A stretch of DNA of 64,000 nucleotides, from positions 871,001 to 935,000 of the forward strand of contig BSBK01002801.1 of the NCBI GenBank assembly GCA_027943335.1, in the 5' to 3' direction. The position numbers and the translations under genes are program-made. The DNA comes from Chamaecyparis obtusa. Its lineage: Eukaryota > Streptophyta > Pinopsida > Cupressales > Cupressaceae. Shown here piece by piece: positions 25,201 through 36,944 of the stretch. Within the stretch, counting starts at the first letter, position 1. Each line of letters opens with the position of its first letter. The notes beneath the pieces were generated by a model. That model was not told the DNA's origin. It was given only the letters and a program-made list of their open reading frames with translations, and ran no database searches.

Positions 25201-26711
25201 ATAGGGTTGCAGATGCTCTTAGCAGAAGGCAACTATTGCTGACAGAAATGCAGATTGAAGTGGTTGGGTTCAAGGAACTCAAGAATTTGTATCCAAAGGA
25301 TCCTAATTTTGGTGAAGCTTGGAAAGCTTGTACAGAACCTGTTACTCTAGACAAGACAAAATGGTTGGATTTTATCATCCAGGATGATATGCTATTTAGA
25401 GGGAGTCAGTTGTGCATTCCACAAAGTTTTATGAGGGAGAATCTCATCAAGGAGAAGCATAGCGGAGGATTGGCTGGACATTTTGGTCATGATAAAACCT
25501 TTGGTTTGGTTAGTGAGAATTATTATTGGCCACAGTTGCAGCAAGATGTGAAGAAGTTTGTACAGAGTTGCAGAGTATGTCAAATGGCGAAAGGAGTGAA
25601 GCAGGATATAGGGTTGTATCATCCATTACCCGTACCAAAAAAGCCTTGGGAGGATATCAGCATGGACTTTGTTCTTGGTTTACCAAGGACTCAGCGGGGA
25701 CATGATTCAATTTTTGTGGTGGTTGACAGATTTTCAAAGATGGCACATTTCATTCCCTGCAAGAAGACTAATGATGCTGTTCATGTAGCAGAATTATTTT
25801 TCAGAGAAGTAGTGAGACTTCACGGTTTGCCAAAGACCATAGTTTCAGATCGGGACACTAAGTTTGTTGGATATTTCTGACATACATTGTGGAAGAAGTT
25901 GAAGACAGATTTGAAGTTCAGTTCATCACATCATCCACAGACTGATGGACACATAGAGGTGGTGAATAGGAGTTTGAGAAATTTGCTGAGATGTTTGGTT
26001 GGAGATAAGCCAACAGGATGGGATTTGATTTTACCACAAGCGGAATTTGCATACAATAATTCTGTCAACAGGAGCACTGATAAATCACCATTCCAGATTG
26101 TATATGGAAGTAGTCCAAGAAATGCATCTGAATTGAGGAAGATAGATAAAGGAGAAATAAGTAGTGCTGAAGCTGAAAATTTTGAAGAACACTTGAAGAA
26201 CATCCATGGGGAGGTGAGGAAGCATATTACCAAGATGAACGCACAGTATAAAGCTAAGGCAGATGAGAAAAGGAGGTATAAGGAATTTCAAGTTGGTGAT
26301 GAAGTCATGGTTCATTTGCGGAAGGAGCGGTTTCCAGTTGGTACATATAACAAGCTGAAAATGAAGAAGTTTGGACCATGTAGGATACTGAAGAAACATG
26401 ATTCAGGAAACGCATATGAGGTAGAATTGCCTACTGAGCTAAATATTTCACTAGTGTTTATTATTTCAGATTTGACAGAGTATCATGAAGGAGGTGTTGA
26501 AGATGAGATCACAACAACACAGTGGAGTATTCTAGCAACTAGTTCAGACACTAAGGAGATCGAAGATATACTGGACAGTCCTGTTGGCAGAAGTATGAGG
26601 AACATGACATATGAAGAATATCTGGTCAAGTGAAAAAGATGACGTGTTGAAGATTCATCATGGCTGACAAAGGAGGAGGTTAGTCGTCTTGGTTTTCCTT
26701 TGCACACCTGA
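22203..26711 (+). pseudogene. Chromovirus gag-pol polyprotein, six internal stops
   Basis: One frame runs from ATG 22203 (MPPQKERGRRAG) to TGA 26709-26711. An upstream in-frame ATG at 22128 is possible. Domains in order: Gag capsid (about 22430-22930; WWQEIQLERNRRGKEK), Arg/Gly-rich stretch and zinc knuckle (23155-23200), protease (IDSGSTDNLV, 23415), reverse transcriptase ([10 protein letters not shown], about 24440), RNase H (DCDASG, 24893; YTDHQAL, 25078), integrase HHCC finger (25450-25590), integrase core ([25 protein letters not shown]) and chromodomain (26560-26711). In-frame stops are at 23058, 24138, 24189, 25878, 26631 and 26640. The two at 23058 and 26640 (CGA) and two at 25878 and 26631 (TGG) fit C-to-T or G-to-A decay when compared with copy 2 or conserved Trp. 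There are no frameshifts. The element cannot make active proteins. Confidence 0.93.
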
Positions 26712-26749
26712 GTCGTGACAGGGTCACTTCTCAAATTACCCTGGGTGTT

Positions 26750-27608
26750 TGATGCAGGAGCATCCTGGGTGTAAGAGCAATCTTGCATCACCCAAAAAAA
26801 TATTTCTATTTTTATATTCAATAAGGGCTATTTTGTGCAGAGCTGCTATTTATGGAAAGTTACTATTTTTGGTAATTTTCGTATGTGCTCAGAATGATCT
26901 TATTTCTTTCTTGGAGGTTCATTTTGGTCATATAAGTCTACCAGGAAAGTTTCATTGCCAGATCAAGTGTATATTGGAAGATATTGAAGATTTTCGGTAT
27001 TGGCAGCAGGGTACAGAAACTTTGAACTCAGTTTTGAAAGCTTTAGAGGCCCCGGATGATGTCAAAAATTTGGGTGACGGGCGCTTGTAGGAGTCAAGCC
27101 TGTAGAGCGCTTCGTGGCATTTCTGAAATGGGGTTATAATAGCCGATCGGGTCAACTGGTGATGACTTATGGTCTTCGGAAGTTGGGCCACCTGAAATGA
27201 AGGAAAATAATTTTCTTGAAAATTTATGTTCGGGTTTCAAAGGTTATCTTGAGCCGGCTATGATGTAATAAAATGTAAAATAAAATAATTTTAAGTTTGG
27301 TCGGCCTTATTGGCTAAAATTTTGGAACCTTCCCAGGCGGTGAAAAATTGCCTATATAAGGAAGGCTGTATTATTATCTTAGGTAGTTCAGAATAGTTCT
27401 GGGTAGTAGATCTGGGTAATAGTTCAAGGCTTTGTCCTACAGAATATTGTAAGGGAATGCCCATGTGGCTTTGCATATTGTAATTCTGAAAGTTTGTAAT
27501 TCCACATTTGTGGAGATAATGAGAAGCCAATTTTCTATTCTTTCATATTGTTGTTGTTTCTCTATATCTGTTATGTGTCTGTGGTATGAAGGGGAGCACC
27601 CTTCATCA
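26750..27608 (+). repeat. LTR 2 of the chromovirus array (shared, central)
   Basis: 859 bp, TGATGCAGGAG...CCCTTCATCA. TATATAA lies at 27353-27359. It serves as the 3' LTR of copy 1 and the 5' LTR of copy 2. The following primer site (27611-27622, TGGTATCAGAGA) has one mismatch. Confidence 0.93.
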
Positions 27609-27709
27609 AGTGGTATCAGAGAAGATTTTCTTGAGTGTGTAAATAGATCACCGACTGTGAGGCAGTTTGCACCAGGACTGTGGTTAGGGTTTCAGTGCGC
27701 ATCGTGAAA

Positions 27710-28867
27710 ATGCCTCCACGAAGAGAACGTGGTGGAAGAGCTGGTGCTATGACACCTGAGGTTAGAGAGCTGTAGAGACAAGTGCAAGCATTGCAAGAAG
27801 AGATTCGCAGAGGAATGAATCTTAATGTCAGAGACGAAAGCGAGGATGAAGCCGAAAAAGAATATTAAGAAGGAGAAGTTGAAATTGTGAACCAGGAGGA
27901 AGAAAGACTTTTTTGGGCGATTTCCAAGATTGGGAAAAGACCTAAGATTGAGGTTCCTACATTTTCTGGAAATTTTAACCCAGAGGAATTGATCGACTGG
28001 ATCAATGAATGTGAGGAATATTTTGAGTATGAAGATGTTGAGGATCCTGATAGGGTCAAATTTGTGAAGGCCAGACTGAAAGGTCATGCGGAGATATGGT
28101 GGCAAGAGATTCAGTTGGAGCGAAATAGAAGGGGAAAGGAGAAAATCACGAGATGGGATCGGATGGTGGATAAATTGAAGCGACAATTCATTCCTGTTGA
28201 TTATGAGCTTGACCTACTGAAGAAAATGCAGAGTTTGAAGCAAGCAGGAAGATCTGTTCAGGAGTATACAGAGGAGTTCTATCGACTTCTCATCAGAACA
28301 AGCCATGCAGAAGCTGATAAGGATAAAGTTGCCCGATACCTTAATAGGTTAAGGCCAAGCATTCAGGAGGAGCTGAATCTGGTTTGAATGAACAGTATTG
28401 AAGAGGCATACCAGTTTGCTCTAAAAGTAGAGGAAAAGCTGAACAAGAAGTTTGAGAGCAGACAAAATGGAAGAGGTCGTGGTGGACGATCTGGTGGACT
28501 ATCATATGGTGGCCGAAATGAAGATCTAAAAAAGAAGGATGAGGCCAGTAGTAGTCAGAATCAGCGAGGAAATAATTCCAATCGCTTCCAGGATCAGAAT
28601 AAGAGAGATCAGAGAGGAAGAGGAAGAGGACAAGGATCTGGAAGAGGTGGCTTCCGTGGAACATGTTTTCACTATGGAGAAGAAGGTCATAGGGCATTTG
28701 AATGTCCTCAGCGCTAAGGCAGAACAGACAGGAGAAATGAAGGCCAGGCCAGAGTTGCACATGTATATGAAGAATATTTGGTCAAGTGGAAAGGACGACC
28801 TGTTGAAGATTCATCATGGCTGACAAAGGAGGAGGTTAGCCATCTTGGTTTTCCTCTGCACACCTAA
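27710..28867 (+). pseudogene. Deleted copy: Gag fused in frame to the chromodomain
   Basis: From ATG 27710 (MPPRRERGG) the frame matches Gag of copy 1 through the zinc knuckle (about 28660-28705). It then jumps at about 28765, from the sequence matching copy 1 near 23258 to the sequence matching copy 1 near 26605. The frame is kept: it continues YEEYLVKWKGRPVEDSSWL and stops at TAA 28865-28867. About 3.35 kb of protease, RT, RNase H and integrase are missing. The chromodomain here keeps the Trp and Arg codons that are stops in copy 1. Four stops (about 27772, 27867, 28385, 28715) are CAG/CAA/CGA to TAG/TAA/TGA changes. This would have encoded a Gag-chromodomain protein if the deletion preceded the stops. 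Confidence 0.9.
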
Positions 28868-28905
28868 GTCATGACAGGGTCACTTCTCAAATTACCCTGG
28901 TTGTC

Positions 28906-29764
28906 TGATGCAGGAGCATCCTGGGTGTAAAAGCAATCCTGCATCACCCAAAAAAATATTTCTATTTTTATATTCAATAAGGGCTATTTTGTGCAGAGCT
29001 ACTATTTATGGAAAGTTACTATTTTTGGTTATTTTCGTATGTGCTCAGAATGATCTTATTTCTTTCTTGGAGGTTCATTTTGGTCATATAAGTCTGCCAG
29101 TAAAGTTTCATTGCCAGATCAAGTGTATATTGGAAGATATTGAAGATTTTCAGTATTGGCAGCAGCGTACAGAAACTTTGAACTCAGTTTTGAAGGCTTT
29201 AGAGGCCCCGGATGAGGTCAAAAATTTGGGTGACAGGCGCTTGTGCAAGTGAAGCCTGTAGAGCGCTTCGTGGCATTTCCGAAATGGGGTTATAATAGCT
29301 GATCGGGTCAACTGGTGATGACTTATGGTCTTCGGAAGTTGGGCCACCTGAAATGGCAGAAAATAATTTTCTTCAAAATTTATGTTCGGGTTTCAAAGGT
29401 TATCTTGAGCCGGCTATGATGTAATAAAATGTAAAATAAAATAATTCTAAGTTTGGTCGGCCTTATTGGCTAAAATTCTGGGACCTTCCCAGGCGGTGGA
29501 AAATTGCCTATATAAGGAAGGCTGTATTATTGTCTTAGGCAGTTCAGAATAGTTCTGGGTAGTAGATCTGGGTAATAGTTCGAGGCTTTTTCCTACAGAA
29601 TATTGTAAGGGAATGCCCATGTGGCTTTGCATATTGTAATTCTGAAAGTTTGTAATTCCACATTTGTGGAGATAATGAGAAGCCAATTTTCTATTTTTGC
29701 ATATTTTTGTTGTTTCTCTATATCTGTTATGTGTCTGTGGTATTAAGGGGAGCACCCTTCATCA
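28906..29764 (+). repeat. LTR 3 of the chromovirus array
   Basis: 859 bp, TGATGCAGGAG...CCCTTCATCA. TATATAA lies at 29509-29515. It is followed at once by TATAT (29765-29769), the right target duplication. Confidence 0.93.
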
Positions 29765-30129
29765 TATATTCATGTATATTCAAGTACATTCTTTATAACC
29801 TAAATTCATGTGTATGGGCTACGTGCATGACTTAAGTGAATTCATGTGTATGCTTTATAATCTATGTGATACATGTATGCTTCATAACTTAAGAAAATTT
29901 GTGTACACTTTATGTGCTACGTGTGTTCACATGTGTAATTCATCATTTAAGTGAATTCAAAATTTATGTGCTACATTGTATTCATGTGTATTTGATGCTC
30001 TCAATAGAGAAAATCCTTCAAAGCTCACTTCACAAATCTGATGATCACCTTGTCAAATCAACTCTTATGCAATGCATCATTTTAGAACTCTATTATACAT
30101 GTCAAAGACACATCATTCCATGAGAATTA
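29765..30129. other. Unassigned; degenerate short repeats
   Basis: Imperfect recurrences of TTCATGTGTAT, GTGCTACGTG and TTAAGTGAATTC at intervals of 40-60 bases. A diverged minisatellite is possible. It continues the interior of the putative DNA transposon. Confidence 0.4.
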
Positions 30130-30830
30130 GTAAGCACATTCATGGAATGATGCTTCTACTCAAGATTTTGTCAAACTGTTTTTGAGAAAACAATGACCTA
30201 TCATTCTAGGTACCAAACCCTCCTTTCTAGGTTCTATAGGCTAGGGATTGTTCAAAATGACTCTTTCTCACAACAATGACTGCTTTTTCTTTATGCACCT
30301 TCAATCATCATTTACCACCATTTTTGGTCTCTCCACCACCATATATCCTGCATATTCCTACAACCAAACACTATTGTACAAGACACTAGTTAATTCCTTG
30401 CCTTCCAATGCCAATGAAATGATGCAATACAAACATGGAAGTGATAGTGAAATCAATTTAATCCATTTCAAATCAGTAAGCACATTCATGGAATGATGCT
30501 TCTACTCAAGATTTTGTCAAACTGTTATTGAGAAAACAATGACCTATCATTCTAGGTACCAAACCCTCCTTTCTAGGGTCTATAGGCTAGGGATTGTTCA
30601 AAATGACTCTTCCTCACAACAATGACTGGTGCTGCTTTATGCACCTTCAATCATCATTTACCATCATTTTTTATCTCTCCACCACCATATATCCTGCATA
30701 TTCCTACAACCAAACACTATTGTACAAGACACTAGTTAATTCCTTGCCTTCCAATGCTAATGAAATGATGCAATACAAACATGGAAGTGATAAAAAGACT
30801 ATAGAAAATCAATTTAATCCATTTCAAATC
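30130..30830 (+). repeat. 346-bp tandem duplication
   Basis: GTAAGCACATTCATGGAATG occurs at 30130 and again at 30476. The two units are nearly identical until about 30790, where the second unit has a short change (AAAAAGACTATAG). Open stretches within each unit are shadows. Confidence 0.92.
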
Positions 30831-31022
30831 ACAAACACATTCCACAATGCATTCAAATGGCAATCCTTAGTCTCTTTACATATTTCCATTGACCCTTTAT
30901 GGTCATGTCCCCATCTTCCTTGGAGCAAAAAAATTTGTTCATTGTGGGCACAAACTGATGCTTCCATCACATCTGGTTGGGTAGGTTTACCCTAGGAATG
31001 GTCCCACTTTGCCTCTTGACAC

Positions 31023-32397
31023 ACCAGAATGCTCGCTAACATACACAATGGTGCTTAGTGCACCTTGGGGACACTTTGGTCTGGCATGTTCATGAATGTT
31101 CTACTTACTTCACGTTCCGAACAAGGTTGTCACTAATGTTTACCTGCCCAATGAGAGATAATGGTGCAAAAAATTTGGTGCCAAGATGAATGGCTTGGAA
31201 GAAACTCAGTGGTGCAACTTTCAACTCACCCTCACTGCAAGTTTTGGCATCAAGCGAGATTGGGGTGTCAAATTCAAACAAATTTGAATCTCCCAAAATG
31301 GAGAGAGGTTATTGTAGACCTTAGAAACATGGTCATGTAGCATCTCATGGTTCACCAATACCTCTCACAGGGTCTGAGATATGAGCCTCGAAAGATTGCT
31401 GCCCAATCGTGCTTAGTGCACCTTGGGGACACTTTGGTCCAGTATGTTCGCGAACGTTCTAGAGACTCAATGGTCAAAAAAAGGCTGTCACTAGCATTTA
31501 CCCACCTAACTAGAGCTAATGGCGCAGTCCATTCAGTGCCAGGATGACTAGTTTGGAAGAAATCCAGTGGTGCAAATTTCAACTGACCCTCACTGCAAGT
31601 TTTGGCATAAAGCGAGATTGGCGTGCCAAATTAAAAAAAAATTGAATCTCCCAGAATGGAGAGAGGTTATTGTAGACCTCATAAATATAGTCTTATAGTA
31701 TCTCACGGTTCACTAATACCTCTCATGGGGTTTGAGATATGAGCCTCGAAAGATCGCTGCCCAATCGTGCTTAGTGCACCTTGGGGACACCTTGGTCCGG
31801 CATGTTCATGAACGTTCTAGTGATTCAGTGGTCGAACAGGGGTTGTTACTAGTATTTACCCACCCAACCAAAGCTAATGGCATAGTCCATTTGGTGCCAG
31901 GATGAATGGTTTGGAAGAAATACAGTGGTGCAACTTTCAACTGACCCTTACTGCAAGTTTTGGCATCAAGCGAGATTGGCATGCCAAATTCAAAAAAAAT
32001 TGAATTTCCCAAAATAGAGAGAGGTTAGTGTAGGCCTCAAAAACATGGTCTTGTATCATCTCACAGTTTGCCAATATCTCTAACGCGGTCCGAGATATGA
32101 GCCTCGAAATATCACTGCCCAATTGTGTTTACCTTGGGGACACTTTGGTCCGACATGTTCACAAACGTTCTAGTGACTCAGTGGTTGAAATGGGGTTGTC
32201 ACTAACATTTACACACCCAAACAGAGCTAATGGCACAATCCATTTGGTGCCAGGATGAATGGTTTGGAAGAAACCAAGTGGTGCAAATTTCAACTAACCC
32301 TCACTGCAAGTTTTGACATAAAGCAAGATTGGTGTGCCAAATTCAAACAAATTCGAATCTCCTAGAATGTAGAGAGGTTATTGTAGGCCTCAGAAAA
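31023..32397 (+). repeat. 358-bp tandem array, nearly four units
   Basis: CTTAGTGCACCTTGGGGACA recurs at 31054, 31412 and 31770, exactly 358 bp apart. A fourth unit starts near 32119 with part of this motif deleted. Other fixed landmarks are CTCACTGCAAGTTTTG and GAGATATGAGCCTCGAAA. Units differ at perhaps 5-10 percent of sites. It resembles a short satellite array, or internal repeats of a transposon. Confidence 0.92.
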
Positions 32398-33304
32398 ATA
32401 TCCCTTAACCCCAAGGAATATCTATTTTACTTTGGACACATTTGACCAATTTTGACTCAATGACTCCAACTATTACATTATTTGTCGATACAAATGTACA
32501 TGGAATTAAGACAATACAAATGTAAGGATAAAAAATTAAGATGATACAAATATAAGGATACAATATTCATAGTAAAGAATCACATTTTTTGCACTTTACA
32601 TGGCATTAAGATGATACAAATGTAAGGATACAAAATTAAATATGTATTTATAATCGAATAGTACAAATTAGGATATACAAAATGTGGACTCTTAATATTT
32701 GCAAATCAACCCCATGGGCACTTTTATATTTCAAATTTTGCATCTAATACACATGATGAAGCTCATTTTTGTTTATATATACAAAATTTTGCATCTAAAT
32801 ATGCACATTACAGTTGATTGTTGTTTTTATATACAAAATTTTAGATACACAACTATATATAAAAAGTAAGTGTCATTTCTGCTCCTAAATCGTATAAGTT
32901 TAACACATGGTACTCGATGACATCTACATTCCAATACCTGCATTCAGAAGGCATAATAAAAGTTAATAGAGAAAAAAAGAAGTTTATAAAGGTTGAAAAA
33001 AATATTATGAATGCATAAGTTACTAAACAAACCAAAAAACATGACTAGCCAATGCATAATGAAGTATACCGTCATAAAAGATGGGCTAATTAAATGCACA
33101 CCTCGATCTTCTATATCTATCATAGATGTATACAACTTCATTTACAATCCACATACAAAACCAAGTTTATTGGCTCAAACAAATAAAGCAGAAAACTACA
33201 ATTAATTTATTGAATGTAACTGTAATAAACATGGAAAACCTTGCAGTGAGTTGAACTTACCTACTGAAGTGTGCCTGAAGGGTCATCTCTTTGCTTGAAG
33301 GTAT
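32398..33304. other. Unassigned AT-rich DNA with short repeats
   Basis: ATGATACAAATGTAAGGATAC-like units recur three or more times around 32490-32650, and ATACAAAATTTTG-type motifs around 32760-32850. No gene seen. Confidence 0.45.
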
Positions 33305-35970
33305 TCAATATTGCTTCATGATCAGTAGTACTAATAGTCCAAAGTTCCTTTGTCTTTGGTTTTCCTTATGTTTCAACAACTTAACATTGGCTGCTATAAC
33401 AAGGTGTGAATACATGGAAATGGTTTTGTGCTTCTCATAGTCTTCAAATGTAGGAATGTGATTATTTCTAATCATATATGTGCGCAACCATGTTCCCGCA
33501 ACAACATGTGATCCCGTTGGATATGTGAACAAACCATCATCTGTTGTTGGTTGTGCAAGTTTTTGCTTTCCTCATACACAACGTGCTAACCAGTAACCTG
33601 ATCTCTCATCATGCAATGAATGCAAAAACATGTCATGGCTGTAAAAGATCTGAAAGATGGTCGTATTCAAGTGAACAATCCATGTCATCATTTATTACAG
33701 AGACTGTGACAGATAAAGGAGTTAGATAATGTGGAACCCACGTATCAACCCACTCACTTGACTCACATTGATCCCAATCACATTGAAGACACCTTAGACA
33801 ATAACAAGCCAACTCTCGTGTCCAAATGGTCCATGTACTAGCATTTGAGCTTTAAAATGAATGCATTATTGAAGAATCTTTCATGGTTTGACAATCCAAC
33901 CTATCTCCTATTGTGCCCAACTCAACCAACCAAAATAATCTATGCACCCCTGAATCAAGAGTCCCCCCTATGACAATGCTGAAGTACACCAATCAACAAT
34001 AGAATGAGCATCAAGGAGTTCTACACCTGAAATCCTCAATTTCTCCTTAACTAGAGGTCTCTTTACGCATGCACCTGCTCCATCATGCTCCCCTTTTCCA
34101 TGAATGGCCTAAAAAAAAACTCTAAATATGAGGTACACCTCTCTCTACATGCATTCTACATAACCAATAAAACATATGAGCATTTTTTAATCAACCTGTG
34201 TAGTTATTTAACCAAATGAGATGTCTATCCATAGCAATATTATTTTCCCTCACCCACTCAAAATAATTCTCAAAGCAATGTTGGACATACTCGTGAGAGT
34301 GAGATCTATCATCACTCATATAAAATTGGTACTCTCTGATTATCTTCTGATCATCTTCTGTAATATTAGGGGAATGTCTATATGTTATGTGCACAAAAAT
34401 AGAAACCTAAATAGAATTGTAATATTGAGCTTGCAACTCATTTTGGGGCTGCAATGTATAGTTCTCTACAAAGTCAACAACTGATATAATAGTGCCAATC
34501 GGGAAAGTGTCCTTACACATCCTGAATTGTTGATCCAACCACTAAGACCTGTGACTATGCCTTGCATACTTGTAAAAAAGATTCTTCCTGAAATCTAAAA
34601 TAAAATCAGCTACATTGCATTCTTTTGTAACCAACTCACTTCTAGAGCCTTCACCTCCACTTTTCAATGTATATTTAACAATTTGATATAAATTTTTGTG
34701 GATGATTGTCTTTCCAAATTCATGTTCGTGGCCCTCATGAAAACATTCAACAAACTTCACTAGTCCACCACACTCTGAGCACTTGTCATTTAAGAAATCT
34801 TTTCTATAAAAGAAACATCCATCATCTCTAGGACATAAAAAATTATCTAGTAAGTCTCTTGATGATTTTGGAAGAGAACTTGCACCACACTCCTCCAACA
34901 TTTCACTAGTATGCAAATTAGAATGAAGGGATCGTAACAATTCATGGTGCATTGAAAACTTCACATGATATTTACAACAACAAGTATTTCAAATCTTAAG
35001 AGACACACAAAAAAAAGGCTTGAGGGCTTCAAAAGCTCTTTGTGATATTTGCAATGTTGGATGTGTCTCACAAAATTATTTGAACAACATTGTTTGACTC
35101 ACCTCCAAATAATGTTTGGGATGCGGGGTGCGGTCTCGAATGCCAATTCTGAACTTCAAGACATCCTTCACATTTGGTGACACTCTTGAGTTAGATTGCC
35201 AAAATAGTTGAATTTGATCCTTCACACTATCAGTAAGATTCTTATCACAACGTGAAAGTCTCCCACCATAAGCCCATATATCATGTTGAAGAGGATCATC
35301 AAGTCTTTCTCTTCTTGCAAGTTCTCTATCCAAAGTTTTACGATTTAGGTTCAAGTCAACACAAGTTTGTCTCATCAAATGAGCCTTTCTCAAATGATGA
35401 ATTACTAAGGAGGTTGTAATAACCCTCCTAGAGGCTCTCTTATCTTTTTCTTTGGTAGTCTTCCCAATAGAATTGAGGGCGCTAAAAGATTTCTCACAAT
35501 AATAACATTCCTCTCATTTTTCTTGTTCACACTAATCTTCAATTTGACTAGTATACATCTCATCTTTTGCATCTTTAACAATTGCACAAACATTTGACAT
35601 TTCTCAGCCAACCTCTTGTGGCTAAAAAAATGATTAAAAAGTTTTGAAACCAACAACTGAATGGTTCTTTCTGATCTCTTGTCATTGAAATTGCTCATTA
35701 TGTTCTCATCAATTTCAAGTAACCATTTTGTTGTTCTTGAAGGTCTCAATTTTGAAGTTTGTCTTTCTTCCTCCCAAGGGACTTCATTTCTCATATAATT
35801 TGGAGATGTGTTACATTGATTTGGTTCTTGTGTACCATTATCATTGTCAATTCCTTCATATTCAATTGATGGATTGTCATTGTCAATGTCCACACTTCCA
35901 TTGTCCATATCTACATGTTCATTTTCAAAACCTACATTTTGATATGTGTGTCTCCCTTAGGTATTATTGA
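33305..35970 (-). pseudogene. Large decayed gene, possible transposase, of an uncharacterised family
   Basis: One gene can be traced on the minus strand through stops and a few frameshifts. It has an acidic N-terminus (35908, MDNGSVDIDNDNPS) and a Cys pair region (CEQEK..ECYYCEKSF, about 35520). Then come RKAHLMRQTCVDLNLNRKTL (35390), PNVKDVLKFRIGIRDRTPH (about 35150) and CSECGGLVKF (about 34780). SVVDFVENYTL (about 34460), FYMSDDRSHSHEYVQHCF (about 34300) and GKGEHDGAGACVKR (about 34060) follow, and the C-terminal part ends near 33305. The order of Cys-rich region, conserved Asp motifs and late GKG-DG-G-KR motif suggests a catalytic, perhaps DDE-type, transposase. I recognise the layout only loosely, so the function is inference. 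It faces the multi-exon gene across the putative transposon. Confidence 0.6.
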
Positions 35971-36462
35971 ATATATAATATAAATATTTTATTAAATATT
36001 TAATACTAATATTATACTATTATACAATAGAGAAATAAATAATAATATAATATAATACTAATATAAAAATTTATATAATACTAATGCTATGCTATTATCA
36101 TTTAATATTAATAAAAAAAAATTTGTAATATATAACTTAAAATTGAAAAAAGTAGTCAAGTTAAAATGTTTAATTGGGTGGTAGATATCAGACATCTGAT
36201 TAGGCTTGGTATTTGCCTTAGGCAATGCCAAACATGAATGGCCAACCCAAAAGACGTGTTTACCATATTTGCTTTGATCTCCAAACTTCGACCATGTAGC
36301 TGACGACCTTTTTTTCACTTGAAATTAATTGCTGTCAAATTTTGAGTTCAGTAAGTAATTATTACCTATTTTTTAATTGAGTTATCTTTAAAGTCCTAAT
36401 TGACATACTAATTGAAAAACAACTATAACTTTCAAACCATTTAACCTTTTTGAAATCTGAAA
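35971..36462. other. Upstream region of the minus-strand gene
   Basis: AT-rich. Positions 36178-36203 contain, inverted, a GATATC-containing stretch similar to 18536-18560 near the left end. Likely promoter or leader. Confidence 0.4.
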
Positions 36463-36722
36463 CATGTGTCACATTCTATGCTTCACCTACTATAAGAAAA
36501 AAAAAGTTTTCAATTTTGTAAAGTTTAGAATTAGTTAAGGTGGTCAGACATGAGAGTTTTTTTATTCTGAATATGTTGTAGCATAAAATTCATAATTAAT
36601 TATTTATTTGGAAAAAAATTACACAAAAATATGTGTCACATCCACGAATGAGTCTACTACTTCTATGTAGAATCTTGTGAAAATATATCATCATTTGATT
36701 GTGATTAAGGTGGTCAGACATA
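36463..36722. repeat. Subterminal repeat, about 168-bp period
   Basis: ATGTGTCACAT occurs at about 36465 and 36632, and TTAAGGTGGTCAGACAT at about 36537 and 36706. This gives two units with a period near 168 bp. Subterminal repeats are common as transposase-binding regions in plant DNA transposons. Confidence 0.7.
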
Positions 36723-36944
36723 CATGTACTTTTTATCTTTTTCCTAAAATTTTCATACTACTACATTGAAATCTAAAATTTTGAACAATTAGATTAATTT
36801 TTTTCAAATAAGGGCTAGTAGTTTAGAAACTACATTTAGTTTCCTATAGATTGTATTCTTACAACTTTTTCACATAAGGTTGATAAGATGTTCAACTTTT
36901 TACGTCAAGTTGACTAACCCTAATTTTTTTTATTTTTCATTGCC

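Larger units (their letters stand above)
21243..29764 (+). mobile_element. Chromovirus (Ty3-gypsy) tandem array: LTR-internal-LTR-internal-LTR
   Basis: Three LTRs of 859 bp alternate with a near-full-length internal region (22102-26749) and a 1.3-kb deleted one (27609-28905). The whole array is bounded by a perfect 5-bp duplication TATAT (21238-21242 and 29765-29769). A single insertion duplication outside all three LTRs shows that the tandem arose within one insertion, by unequal recombination, or was formed before integration. Integrase and chromodomain motifs place it with chromoviruses, most like the CRM/Galadriel group by my reading. By-eye counts give about 33 differences between LTR1 and LTR2 and about 37 between LTR1 and LTR3, so the copies are old and of similar age. 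Confidence 0.92.
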
